NCBI GenBank assembly: GCA_934466515.1
Contig: CAKSLH010000009.1
Location: forward strand, 1-29,800
Direction of reading: 5' to 3'
Source: an uncultured Eubacteriales bacterium
Lineage (GTDB): Bacteria > Bacillota > Clostridia > Oscillospirales > Acutalibacteraceae
Length of the DNA: 29,800 nt
Shown here: piece after piece, positions 16,023-22,117 of the stretch
Layout of the letters: every line of letters begins with the position of its first letter
How positions within the stretch are numbered: the stretch's first letter is position 1
Translations under genes and position numbers: made by a program
Notes under the pieces: model-generated
The model's database searches: none
What the model was told of the DNA's origin: nothing
What the model saw: the letters and a program-made list of their open reading frames with translations, nothing else

Positions 16023-16050
16023 ATTATATCACGCTTTAATTAAAAATCAA
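16023..16050 (-). promoter_or_regulatory. Promoter of the GT2 gene, predicting a leaderless mRNA
   Basis: Minus-strand TTGATT (16045-16050), 16-base spacer, perfect TATAAT (16023-16028), then 7 bases, then the ATG at 16015. Initiation at the normal distance would fall on or next to the start codon. Confidence 0.6.
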
Positions 16051-16098
16051 GCGAAACCTACCAATCTTAAGCAAATCTTAAAGATATAAAAATTACTC

Positions 16099-16128
16099 TT
16101 GACATCGGTATAAAGATTATAGTATAAT
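16099..16128 (+). promoter_or_regulatory. Sigma-A promoter of rpsU
   Basis: Consensus TTGACA (16099-16104) and TATAAT (16123-16128) with an 18-base spacer, giving a leader of about 45 bases before the rpsU start. Confidence 0.88.
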
Positions 16129-16180
16129 AGCTTTTGTGAAAGTATAAACCCCTGCAATTCTGCGGAGGGAGGGAATGTTA

Positions 16181-16357
16181 ATGAGTCAGGTAAAATTAAA
16201 AGAAAATGAATCTCTTGATAATGCTCTGCGCCGCTTTAAGCGCCAGACCGCTAAGGACGGTGTAATTCAGGAAGTCCGCAAGAGAGAGCATTATGAGAAG
16301 CCCTCTGTAAAGCGCAAGAAAAAATCAGAAGCTGCTCGTAAGAGAAAGTTTCGCTAA
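16181..16357 (+). CDS. rpsU: 30S ribosomal protein S21
   Basis: Small basic ribosomal protein of the 30S platform near the anti-Shine-Dalgarno end of 16S rRNA. The core ENESLDNALRRFKRQ and the tail KPSVKRKKKSEAARKRKF match bS21 nearly word for word; 58 aa. Two in-frame ATGs (16175 and 16181) follow the very purine-rich GGAGGGAGGGA. I chose 16181, giving MSQVKLKENESL as in homologues; the earlier start adds two residues. It has its own promoter and a strong terminator, so it is largely monocistronic. Confidence 0.97.
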   Translation: MSQVKLKENESLDNALRRFKRQTAKDGVIQEVRKREHYEKPSVKRKKKSEAARKRKFR

Positions 16358-16365
16358 TTAAAAAG

Positions 16366-16400
16366 AAAAAGGCGGTTGGTTTTCAACCGCCTTTTGTTTT
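16366..16400 (+). terminator. Rho-independent terminator after rpsU
   Basis: GGCGGTTG (16371-16378) and CAACCGCC (16384-16391) with loop GTTTT, flanked by A-rich and T-rich tracts. The T tract runs directly into the AGGAG of the next gene. Confidence 0.93.
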
Positions 16401-16411
16401 AGGAGTATTAA

Positions 16412-16909
16412 ATGCTGTTAAAGCCGGATATAAAATTAAAAAGAGTCACGGATATAACCCCTCAGCTTCTTGAAAGCTACGGTATAAAGGCTCTTTTGCT
16501 CGATGTTGACAACACTCTTTCAACGCACCACGGCATGGTTCTGACCGACGGGTTGGAGGCTTGGCTTGATAATATGAAAAAAAGCGGAATAAAGCTTTCT
16601 CTGCTTTCAAATTCGAAAGAAAAAAGAGTTAAGCCGTTTGCGGAGAAAATAGGACTTGATTATATAAGTCTTGCCTTAAAGCCGCTCTGCTTCGGATTTT
16701 TCCGCGGCGTGAAGCTTTTAAATGCGAAAAAAAAGGAAACGGCGATTGTGGGCGACCAGATCTTCACCGATGTTTTAGGCGGAAATTCTTCCGGTCTTAA
16801 AACCATTCTTTTAACGCCGATTAAGCCTGAGGCTTCGGCAAGATTTCGCTTTAAAAGAAAGCTTGAAAAGGTTGTATATAAGGTATATAAAATAAAGGAT
16901 CTTTATTAA
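16412..16909 (+). CDS. YqeG family HAD IIIA-type phosphatase
   Basis: HAD-superfamily phosphatase of the YqeG type, with no assigned physiological substrate. Motif I is LLLDVDNTLSTHHG (~residues 29-42), motif II is SLLSNSKEKR, and motif III/IV is AIVGDQIFTDVLGGN (~112-126) with the metal-binding Asp. The small C2-less cap architecture fits class III and 165 aa is typical. AGGAG lies 6 bases before ATG 16412. Because it sits behind the rpsU terminator, expression needs read-through or an internal promoter that I do not see. The endonuclease IV-like gene follows after 12 bases. Confidence 0.9.
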   Translation: MLLKPDIKLKRVTDITPQLLESYGIKALLLDVDNTLSTHHGMVLTDGLEAWLDNMKKSGIKLSLLSNSKEKRVKPFAEKIGLDYISLALKPLCFGFFRGVKLLNAKKKETAIVGDQIFTDVLGGNSSGLKTILLTPIKPEASARFRFKRKLEKVVYKVYKIKDLY

Positions 16910-16921
16910 GAGGTGAAATTT

Positions 16922-17785
16922 ATGTCTGCTAAATTCGGTCCCGCCGGAAATTCCGAAAGCTTTTCGAAAATGGGCTATAAGCACAGCCTGCAAATCCCTG
17001 AATATGTCGTAAAAATGGGACTTGATACTTATGAATATCAGTGCGGAAGAGGAGTAAACATAGGCTTTGATAAGGCTAAGGAATTGGGTGAAACGGCAAA
17101 AAATTCTGGAATAACCCTTTCTCTCCATGCGCCCTATTATATTTCAATGTCCTCTTTAGAGGAAGAAAAGAGAAACAATTCGGTAAACTATATTTTAAAA
17201 AGCGCCGAGGCGGTAAACGCAATGGGCGGAAACCGAATTGTAGTCCATACAGGCTCCTGCGGAAAAATAAGCAGGGGTGAAGCTTTAGACCTTGCAATGG
17301 ATACCATGAAAAAGGCTGTTTCTGCGCTTGATAATGCAGGGCTTTCAAATATTCATATCTGCCCCGAAACCATGGGAAAGGTAAATCAGCTCGGAAATTT
17401 AGAAGAGGTTATGGCTCTTTGCTCGCTTGATGAGCGCCTTATTCCATGTATTGATTTCGGACATCTCAATGCAAGGGATCAGGGATATTTTAAAACTCTT
17501 TCCGATTACGAAACCGTATTTTTAACATTAAAAGACAGGCTCGGAGAGGATAGGCTTAAAAGCTTTCATTCCCATTTTTCTAAAATCGAGTATACCGCTG
17601 GCGGTGAAAAGCGCCACCTAACATTTGAGGATACTGTTTTCGGTCCCGATTTTGAGCCTGTTATGGAGCTTACAGTCAAATACGGCTGTTCTCCGACATT
17701 TATTTGCGAATCCGCAGGCACTCAAGCTGAGGACGCTAAAACAATGAAGGATTATTATAATAAAATAATAGGCGATAAGGGATAA
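16922..17785 (+). CDS. Endonuclease IV-like TIM barrel protein
   Basis: Resembles AP endonuclease Nfo (xylose isomerase-like TIM barrel). Most of the E. coli metal-ligand pattern can be placed: His69 (LHAPYY), His109 (VVHTG), Glu149 (CPET), Asp178 and His181 (CIDFGH), His216 or His218 (FHSHF), His232 (KRH) and Glu263 (ICES). The ligand corresponding to Asp229 of E. coli, normally DRH, is Lys230 here. It is therefore either a divergent AP endonuclease or a relative with altered metal content. Starts MSAKFGPAG; ATG 16922 is chosen because the earlier GTG (16913) is inside the AGAGGTG Shine-Dalgarno. 287 aa. A 223-bp repeat begins 15 bases after its stop. Confidence 0.8.
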   Translation: MSAKFGPAGNSESFSKMGYKHSLQIPEYVVKMGLDTYEYQCGRGVNIGFDKAKELGETAKNSGITLSLHAPYYISMSSLEEEKRNNSVNYILKSAEAVNAMGGNRIVVHTGSCGKISRGEALDLAMDTMKKAVSALDNAGLSNIHICPETMGKVNQLGNLEEVMALCSLDERLIPCIDFGHLNARDQGYFKTLSDYETVFLTLKDRLGEDRLKSFHSHFSKIEYTAGGEKRHLTFEDTVFGPDFEPVMELTVKYGCSPTFICESAGTQAEDAKTMKDYYNKIIGDKG

Positions 17786-17799
17786 ATTTTAATAATAAA

Positions 17800-18022
17800 G
17801 AATACCCCTCAGTCGCGCATAAAGCGTGCCGACGCTTTTCCTCCGGAAGACGGGAACCCTTTTGTCTGCTATCGCAGACATTTCCCCTAACAGGGGAATC
17901 ACCTCTGTTTCACTTACGCGAAAAGAAGGGAGCCTAACTTTAGTTTCAGCAGAGTCCAAAGCCTCCACTTCAGTCGGAAGGGGAGGTGGCAAAGCGAAGC
18001 TTTGACGGAAGGGTTTGGTTAT
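17800..18022. repeat. 223-bp MITE-like repeat, copy A
   Basis: Nearly identical to 18746-18968, same orientation and length; I count four substitutions. Ends are weakly inverted (ATACCCCTCAGTC against the reverse complement of GACGGAAGGGTTTGGTTAT). Internal hairpins include TGTCTGC/GCAGACA and CCCT/AGGG. A minus-strand frame stays open through it, but there is no ribosome binding site and no recognisable domain. I treat it as a non-autonomous, structured dispersed element. No transposase or clear target duplication is visible. Confidence 0.85.
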
Positions 18023-18026
18023 ATCA

Positions 18027-18039
18027 GCGGCGAAGCCGC
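18027..18039. repeat. Short GC hairpin following repeat copy A
   Basis: GCGGC-GAA-GCCGC, a perfect 5-bp stem with loop GAA, followed by ACATATTTTTATT. Copy B has a different but analogous hairpin in the same place. On the plus strand it could weakly terminate transcripts from the endonuclease IV-like gene. Confidence 0.5.
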
Positions 18040-18047
18040 ACATATTT

Positions 18048-18302
18048 TTATTCGTTCTCAAATATTTCACTTATCAGCCTTACCCCTAACTTAAATCCTG
18101 CTGTAAAGGCTCTAACTTCTTCTTCACAGGAAACCTCGGACTCCGCTTTTTCAAATGCTTCAAATAAGGCTTTTTGTTCCTCTGTCAGTTCCGATTTTAA
18201 TTTATCTTCAAGAAAAATTGCTTTATCAATCGTTTCACCGTCGGTTATTTTGCGCTCAAACGGTGCGATATTGCCGTAATACAGATTTTCAAGTATAGTC
18301 AT
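18048..18302 (-). CDS. Small acidic protein, DUF6809-like
   Basis: 84-aa acidic, helix-rich protein without signal or membrane segment. The opening MTILENLYYGNIAPFER and the closing FTAGFKLGVRLISEIF resemble a family of small Firmicutes proteins I recall as DUF6809; function unknown, and the family name is from memory. The frame extends further upstream, but AGAAG lies 8 bases before ATG 18302 and family members begin near ILENLYYG. A good sigma-A promoter (TTGACA-17-TAAAAT) drives it, divergent from an XRE regulator gene. The pair is enclosed by two direct repeats, suggesting an accessory cassette. Confidence 0.7.
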   Translation of the reverse strand: MTILENLYYGNIAPFERKITDGETIDKAIFLEDKLKSELTEEQKALFEAFEKAESEVSCEEEVRAFTAGFKLGVRLISEIFENE

Positions 18303-18321
18303 TGATTTTACTTCTTTCATA

Positions 18322-18345
18322 AAAATATTTACCAGTAAATATTTT
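18322..18345. promoter_or_regulatory. 24-bp palindrome at the DUF6809-like gene start site
   Basis: Perfect 11-bp arms (18322-18332 and 18335-18345; core ATATTTAC/GTAAATAT) around a 2-bp centre. It overlaps the -10 edge and predicted transcription start of the minus-strand promoter. Probable operator, most simply for the adjacent XRE protein. Confidence 0.6.
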
Positions 18346-18369
18346 ACAACAGATGTGTTCATTTGTCAA
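18341..18369 (-). promoter_or_regulatory. Sigma-A promoter of DUF6809-like gene
   Basis: Minus-strand TTGACA (18364-18369), 17-base spacer, TAAAAT (18341-18346). It lies entirely inside a larger dyad. Confidence 0.75.
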
Positions 18370-18385
18370 CACTTTTGTTGTAAAA
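18342..18385. promoter_or_regulatory. 44-bp dyad between divergent DUF6809-like and XRE genes
   Basis: Outer arms TTTTACAACA (18342-18351) and TGTTGTAAAA (18376-18385), inner arms GTGTT (18355-18359) and AACAC (18368-18372). The left outer arm covers the -10 and the right inner arm the -35 of the minus-strand promoter. Repressor operator is the likely role. Confidence 0.6.
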
Positions 18386-18412
18386 AAATTAAAACTAAAA
18401 GGGTGATTAAAT

Positions 18413-18634
18413 TTGCAATATCATGAAAGAATTCAATTTATAAGAGAAAGCAAAAACATAACACAAAAAGAAATTGCCGCACATTTGAATATAAAGCAAC
18501 AGCAATATGCCAGATATGAAAAGGGCGTTAATGTAATGCCGGTTACATATTTAAAAGAAATTTGTTTGTTTTTGAATGTTTCAGCTGATTATATTGTCGG
18601 CTTGCCAAATGATATGGAGTATCCTACTAAATAG
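18413..18634 (+). CDS. XRE family helix-turn-helix regulator
   Basis: 73-aa Cro/CI-type DNA-binding protein consisting almost only of the HTH domain: IRESKNITQKEIAAHLNIKQQQYARYEKG is the helix-turn-helix with the usual Q at recognition positions, and the end FLNVSADYIVGL is the typical closing helix. The start is a TTG at 18413 with AGGGTGA 8-9 bases upstream; the next ATG, five codons in, is out of frame, so the TTG is required to keep the first helix. It diverges from the DUF6809-like gene across a palindrome-rich region and probably represses both. Confidence 0.9.
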   Translation: MQYHERIQFIRESKNITQKEIAAHLNIKQQQYARYEKGVNVMPVTYLKEICLFLNVSADYIVGLPNDMEYPTK

Positions 18635-18637
18635 AAA

Positions 18638-18729
18638 TTAGATAATAGACAGTAGGCATTAGATTTAAAAGAAGTTTTATTTAAGTTTAGTGCCGTTAGG
18701 CACACAACTGTCTAATATCTATTGTCTAA
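18638..18729. repeat. AT-rich imperfect inverted repeat with TTAGA/AATAGA units
   Basis: The left arm begins TTAGATAATAGACAGTAGG and the right arm, reverse complemented, reads TTAGACAATAGATATTAG. The centre carries a GC hairpin at 18690-18703. It fills the space between the XRE stop and repeat copy B. Short TAGAY units recur about every 7-8 bases. Function unknown. Confidence 0.5.
18690..18703. repeat. GTGCC/GGCAC hairpin, first copy
   Basis: GTGCC-GTTA-GGCAC followed by ACAA. The same unit with one base changed recurs at 18973-18986 beside repeat copy B. Confidence 0.6.
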
Positions 18730-18745
18730 CATCTAAAATCTAGAT

Positions 18746-18968
18746 GAATACCCCTCAGTCGCGCATAAAGCGCACCGACGCTTTTCCTCCGGAAGATGGG
18801 AACCCTTTTGTCTGCTATCGCAGACATTTCCCCTAACAGGGGAATCACCTCTGTTTCGCTTACGCGAAAAGAAGGGAGCCTAACTTTAGTTTCAGCAGAG
18901 TCCAAAGCCTCCACTTCAGTCGGAAGGGGAGGTGGCAAAGCGAAGCTTTGACGGAAGGGTTTGGTTAT
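18746..18968. repeat. 223-bp MITE-like repeat, copy B
   Basis: Direct-repeat partner of 17800-18022, about 98 percent identical by eye, starts spaced 946 bp apart. The stretch 18635-19019 has no gene: it holds the AT-rich inverted repeat, this element, a GC hairpin and the DUF896 terminator. Confidence 0.85.
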
Positions 18969-18972
18969 TTCC

Positions 18973-18986
18973 GTGCCGATAGGCAC
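18973..18986. repeat. GTGCC/GGCAC hairpin, second copy
   Basis: GTGCC-GATA-GGCAC followed by ACAA, placed 5 bases after copy B, where copy A has a GCGGC/GCCGC hairpin instead. Confidence 0.6.
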
Positions 18987-18995
18987 ACAATTAAA

Positions 18996-19031
18996 TAAAA
19001 AAGCAGTGAGAAATAAATCTCACTGCTTTTT
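18996..19031 (-). terminator. Terminator of the SRP RNA-dnaX-recR-DUF896 unit
   Basis: Arms AAAAAGCAGTGAGA and TCTCACTGCTTTTT with loop AATAAA; the minus-strand product ends in a T-run. The stop codon of the DUF896 gene lies inside the 5' arm. Confidence 0.88.
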
Positions 19032-19238
19032 GTTTCTGTCTTTTGGAATAACCTTAGTTTTTGTTCCGTCCGGCTCTACAAAATAAAGATTTTCAAGCTG
19101 GCTTACAAGGCTTCTTTTATAAGCCTCAATATATTCTTTTCTTAAAACCGCCTGCTCTGCCTTTTCTTCCTCGGAAAGACCCTCGGATTTTTGCTTTTTT
19201 GCAAGCTCGTTAATTCTGTCGATTTTTTTCTGCTCCAT
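19020..19238 (-). CDS. DUF896 (YnzC-like) protein
   Basis: 72-aa highly charged helical protein of the DUF896/YnzC family; no enzymatic activity is known. The whole sequence follows the family: KIDRINELAKKQKSEGLSEEE forms a helical hairpin, then KEYIEAYKRSLVSQLENLYF and a C-terminal DGTKTKVIPKD. ATG 19238 lies 4 bases after the recR stop; the open frame extends 9 residues further upstream into recR, without family support. Last gene of the dnaX-ybaB-recR transcript, with a terminator overlapping its stop. Confidence 0.92.
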   Translation of the reverse strand: MEQKKIDRINELAKKQKSEGLSEEEKAEQAVLRKEYIEAYKRSLVSQLENLYFVEPDGTKTKVIPKDRNKKQ

Positions 19239-19242
19239 ATTT

Positions 19243-19842
19243 TTATATCTCGTTTCTTCCCTCAAGCGCGCGCGCTAAGGTGTATTCGTCCGCATATTCA
19301 AGGTCGGCGCCGACGGGTATTCCGTAGGCTAAGCGCGATACCTTTATTCCGAGCGGCTTTACAAGCTTTGAAATGTAGCCCGAGGTTGCCTCTCCCTCAA
19401 CGGTAGGGTTAGTCGCCATAATAATTTCCTTTATTTCACCCGATGAAAGACGGGCGATAAGCTCTTTTATTTTAAGCTTGTCGGGACCTATGTTGTCAAG
19501 CGGCGATATAACGCCGTGCAGAACATGGTAAAGTCCGTTATATTCCCTCGTCCGCTCAAAGGCGGCGACATCCCTCGGGTCCTCGACTACGCAAACGGTT
19601 GACCTGTCGCGCTTTTCGCTCGAGCAGATATGGCATACCTCTTTATCGGTGAAGTTTTGACAGACACTGCAAAATCTTATTTTTTCTTTTGCGTTTATAA
19701 GTGCGTCGGCAAACTGTTTAGCTGTGCTTTCGGGCTGTTCGATGATAGAATAGGCAAGCCGCCTCGCTGTTTTTCTGCCGATTCCCGGAAGCCTTGCAAA
19801 CTGATTTACAAGCTCCTCTAAAGGAACAACATTACCGTTCAT
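19243..19842 (-). CDS. recR: Recombination mediator RecR
   Basis: RecFOR pathway protein that helps load RecA at gaps. An N-terminal helix-hairpin-helix (FARLPGIGRKTARRLA, ~residues 14-29), a four-cysteine zinc finger (FCSVCQNFTDKEVCHIC, ~56-72), a Toprim domain (VCVVEDPRDVAAFE and the downstream LHGVISPLD), and a C-terminal Walker-like tail are all present. 199 aa is standard. ATG 19842 shares a base with the ybaB stop (TAATG), so translation is coupled. Gene order dnaX-ybaB-recR is conserved across Firmicutes. Confidence 0.97.
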   Translation of the reverse strand: MNGNVVPLEELVNQFARLPGIGRKTARRLAYSIIEQPESTAKQFADALINAKEKIRFCSVCQNFTDKEVCHICSSEKRDRSTVCVVEDPRDVAAFERTREYNGLYHVLHGVISPLDNIGPDKLKIKELIARLSSGEIKEIIMATNPTVEGEATSGYISKLVKPLGIKVSRLAYGIPVGADLEYADEYTLARALEGRNEI

Positions 19843-20183
19843 TAAAACATCCCCGGAATATTAAGTCCGCCGGTGATTGCTCCCATTTCGGATTCGGCGG
19901 TGCTTATTGCGTTGTTTATCGCTTCGTTTACGGCTACCGTTATAAGGTCCTCAAGCATTTCGGTGTCCTCGGGGTCAATGGCGCTCTGGTCGATTTTGAT
20001 TGATTTTATAAGATGCTTTCCGTCAACCGTTACGCTGACAATTCCGCCGCCCGAGGTTGCGGAGTATTCTCTTGTTTCAAGGTCCGACTGAAGATTAGCC
20101 ATATCCTCCTGCATCTTCTGCGCGGTTTTAAGCATCTGATTCATATTTCCGGCGCCGCCGGAATTCGGAAGTCTTACTTTCAT
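19842..20183 (-). CDS. YbaB/EbfC nucleoid-associated protein
   Basis: Small dimeric DNA-binding protein, 113 aa. A Gly/Asn-rich start (PNSGGAGNMNQML) leads to a long helix (KTAQKMQEDMANLQSDLETREY), then a strand region with SGGGIVSVTVDGKHLIKSIKID and a C-terminal helix. These are standard YbaB features. AGGAG lies 8 bases before the ATG. The gene is placed 24 bases after dnaX and overlaps recR by one base, as in B. subtilis dnaX-yaaK-recR. Confidence 0.95.
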   Translation of the reverse strand: MKVRLPNSGGAGNMNQMLKTAQKMQEDMANLQSDLETREYSATSGGGIVSVTVDGKHLIKSIKIDQSAIDPEDTEMLEDLITVAVNEAINNAISTAESEMGAITGGLNIPGMF

Positions 20184-20207
20184 TTGTTTTTTCTCCTGAT
20201 TAAATAT

Positions 20208-21797
20208 TTATTTATTTTTAAGCTCTTCAAGCTTTTTTTGAAGCTCTAACAGAGGATCGGAAGAATTTTTTGTCTGCTCCGCCTTTTTATAGGGGCCTAG
20301 CTTAAAGGTTTTTCCGAAAACCTCCTTTGCGGCGTTTCTTATCGAGTTTCTGTAAGAGGCATTCTGCCCGTTTACAAGCGCTCTGAACTGGCTGTTGTCG
20401 GTATCAATTAAAAGATACTCTCCGCTTATATATCCCTTTGAATTTTCAAGAACACCAGCGATAAGAGGACAGGTTTTTCTTAAAATCATTAAAACATCTG
20501 TCCAGCGCGGCTCGCCTTCTGCTCCGCTTGTATCGGAAAAATTCTGCGGCAGAGACTCCGATAAAATAATTTCGTCGGCATAATTGTCTGAATTTGGCTT
20601 TTCGTCTATTGTTAAAGGCTGTTTTTCTTCTGAAATCTCGGGTAATTCGGCAGGAGCCGTAATGCCCTTTTCAAGCCTTGCAATTCTAAGTTCCAAAGCG
20701 CTTAAATCCAAAAATGCCTTTGGGTTGCATAGCTTTATTATAACCATTTCCATTTCGCATCTGCGGTTTCCCGTCTGCATTAAAACGGCGGACGCCTGCA
20801 AAATATCAAGAATGGAAATAAGCTCCTTTAGGTCGAACTTTTCTGCCTGCGCTTCGAGCATAGCGAGCGTTTTTGATGAGCATATAATCGGCTTTTTTTC
20901 ACTTTTTACAGCCTTGCATATCATAAGGTTTCTGAAATGCTCGGTAAGCTCGGATAAAAGCCTTAACATATCGACAGAGGAGTTATGAAGCTCGTCAATT
21001 AAAATCAAGGCGTTTTGCGTGTCGGCTTTTCTTATAAGGTCCGTAAGCTTTATAAGATAATCGTTTCCTGCCATTGAGCAAACCTCGGAAACGGTTTCCT
21101 CGGTTATATCGTTACTGCTTGACGCGCAAAGGTCAAGCAACGAAACCGCGTCTCTCATTCCGCCGTCCGCCGCGCCTGCTATCAGAACAGCCGCCTCCTC
21201 GGAAAGATTTATATTTTCGCATTTCGCAATATATAAAAGCCTTTCGCATATCTTTTCGGGGTCAATTCTTTTAAAATCAAATCTTTGACATCTTGAAAGA
21301 ATTGTTGCGGGAAGCTTGTGCACCTCGGTTGTCGCAAGTATGAAAACAACATGCTCGGGCGGCTCTTCAAGCGTTTTTAAAAGCGCATTGAACGCACCCT
21401 GAGAAAGCATGTGAACCTCATCTATGATATAAACGCGGTATTTAGCCGCAGCCGGAGCAAAATTCACCTGCTCGCGAAGCTCTCTTATTGAGTCGACGCC
21501 GTTATTCGAAGCCGCGTCTATTTCACAAATATCCGTAACCTCTGATTCGTCAATAAGTCTGCACATATCGCAGCTGTTGCAGGGGTCTCCGCCGACAGGC
21601 GACAGGCAGTTTACAGCTTTTGCGAGAATTTTTGCACAGCTTGTCTTTCCGGTGCCTCTTGTGCCCGTAAAAAGATAAGCATGCACTATTTTATTCTGTG
21701 CAAGCTCATTTTTTAAGGTCTTGGTAATATGATCCTGACCTACAACCTCGCTGAAGGTCTGAGGACGGTATTTCCTGTAAAGAGCCTTGTAAGCCAT
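20208..21797 (-). CDS. dnaX: DNA polymerase III subunit gamma/tau
   Basis: Clamp-loader ATPase. Residues 45-52 are Walker A (GTRGTGKT), a zinc knuckle uses Cys64 and C73-x2-C76-x2-C79, Walker B is IIDEVHM (124-130), sensor 1 is ILATTE, and SRCQRF carries the arginine finger (~168-173). The collar domain follows, then a variable linker and a short C-terminal tau region ending in KKLEELKNK; 529 aa. I see no clear slippery heptamer with a nearby stop that would make a short gamma form. AGGGTGG lies just before the ATG. SRP RNA is encoded immediately upstream, the classic Firmicute order. Confidence 0.96.
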   Translation of the reverse strand: MAYKALYRKYRPQTFSEVVGQDHITKTLKNELAQNKIVHAYLFTGTRGTGKTSCAKILAKAVNCLSPVGGDPCNSCDMCRLIDESEVTDICEIDAASNNGVDSIRELREQVNFAPAAAKYRVYIIDEVHMLSQGAFNALLKTLEEPPEHVVFILATTEVHKLPATILSRCQRFDFKRIDPEKICERLLYIAKCENINLSEEAAVLIAGAADGGMRDAVSLLDLCASSSNDITEETVSEVCSMAGNDYLIKLTDLIRKADTQNALILIDELHNSSVDMLRLLSELTEHFRNLMICKAVKSEKKPIICSSKTLAMLEAQAEKFDLKELISILDILQASAVLMQTGNRRCEMEMVIIKLCNPKAFLDLSALELRIARLEKGITAPAELPEISEEKQPLTIDEKPNSDNYADEIILSESLPQNFSDTSGAEGEPRWTDVLMILRKTCPLIAGVLENSKGYISGEYLLIDTDNSQFRALVNGQNASYRNSIRNAAKEVFGKTFKLGPYKKAEQTKNSSDPLLELQKKLEELKNK

Positions 21798-21818
21798 AAT
21801 CCACCCTTTTCCTGCAAG

Positions 21819-21962
21819 AATTGCGTGTTAAACCGTACGAATGAACCGATTGACTGCGGCGCACGGGGGAAGCGCTTAATGCTGCTCGGTTCCCCGCCTG
21901 ACATGGTTCACGGTCCTCCGTCGCACAGGACCCGCCCATTCGCACGGTTTAACACGCAATTT
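21819..21962 (-). ncRNA. ffs: Signal recognition particle RNA (4.5S/small bacterial type)
   Basis: About 144 nt on the minus strand. The ends pair over more than 20 bp (AATTGCGTGTTAAACCGT with its complement), forming a long rod. The apical part carries the conserved helix 8 signature: ACCATGTCAGG, then GAACCGAGCAGCA, then TTAAG, matching the symmetric/asymmetric loop bound by Ffh. It has no Alu-domain helices like the ~270-nt B. subtilis RNA, so it is the small type. It is immediately upstream of dnaX, a well-known gene order. Exact termini are estimated from the stem. Confidence 0.9.
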
Positions 21963-21988
21963 CTTAATTTCAATATTTTGTAATATAC

Positions 21989-22017
21989 ATTATAATATAA
22001 AATCGCCGTATTCGCAA
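21989..22017 (-). promoter_or_regulatory. Sigma-A promoter of SRP RNA and dnaX operon
   Basis: Minus-strand TTGCGA (22012-22017), 17-base spacer, perfect TATAAT (21989-21994). The start would lie ~20 bases before the RNA's terminal stem, implying 5' trimming or a second start site. Confidence 0.65.
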
Positions 22018-22044
22018 TAGTAAAATTTAAAATATTATAAATTG

Positions 22045-22073
22045 TTGAAAAAAGTTAATAGTTTTGATATAAT
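22045..22073 (+). promoter_or_regulatory. Sigma-A promoter of the 22118-27344 gene run
   Basis: TTGAAA (22045-22050), 17-base spacer, TATAAT (22068-22073), divergent from the SRP RNA promoter. A second TATAAT at 22081-22086 lacks a -35. Confidence 0.8.
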
Positions 22074-22117
22074 TGATTGGTATAATATATTAAAAGAATG
22101 AAGAAAGGTTTGATTGT

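Noticed and set aside
17789..18070. Open minus-strand frame of 93 codons through repeat copy A, with a near-identical frame at 18726-18986 in copy B
   Set aside because: The similarity comes from the DNA repeat itself. There is no ribosome binding site, the ends differ because flanking DNA differs, and the protein has no recognisable fold. Copy A's frame also overlaps the DUF6809-like gene.
17800..18990. CRISPR array or attachment-site pair
   Set aside because: Only two long copies with unequal unrelated contents between them, no integrase, no short regular spacers.
20208..21797. Programmed frameshift in dnaX producing a gamma form
   Set aside because: No A-rich slippery heptamer followed by a stop in another frame and a stem was evident in the linker region.
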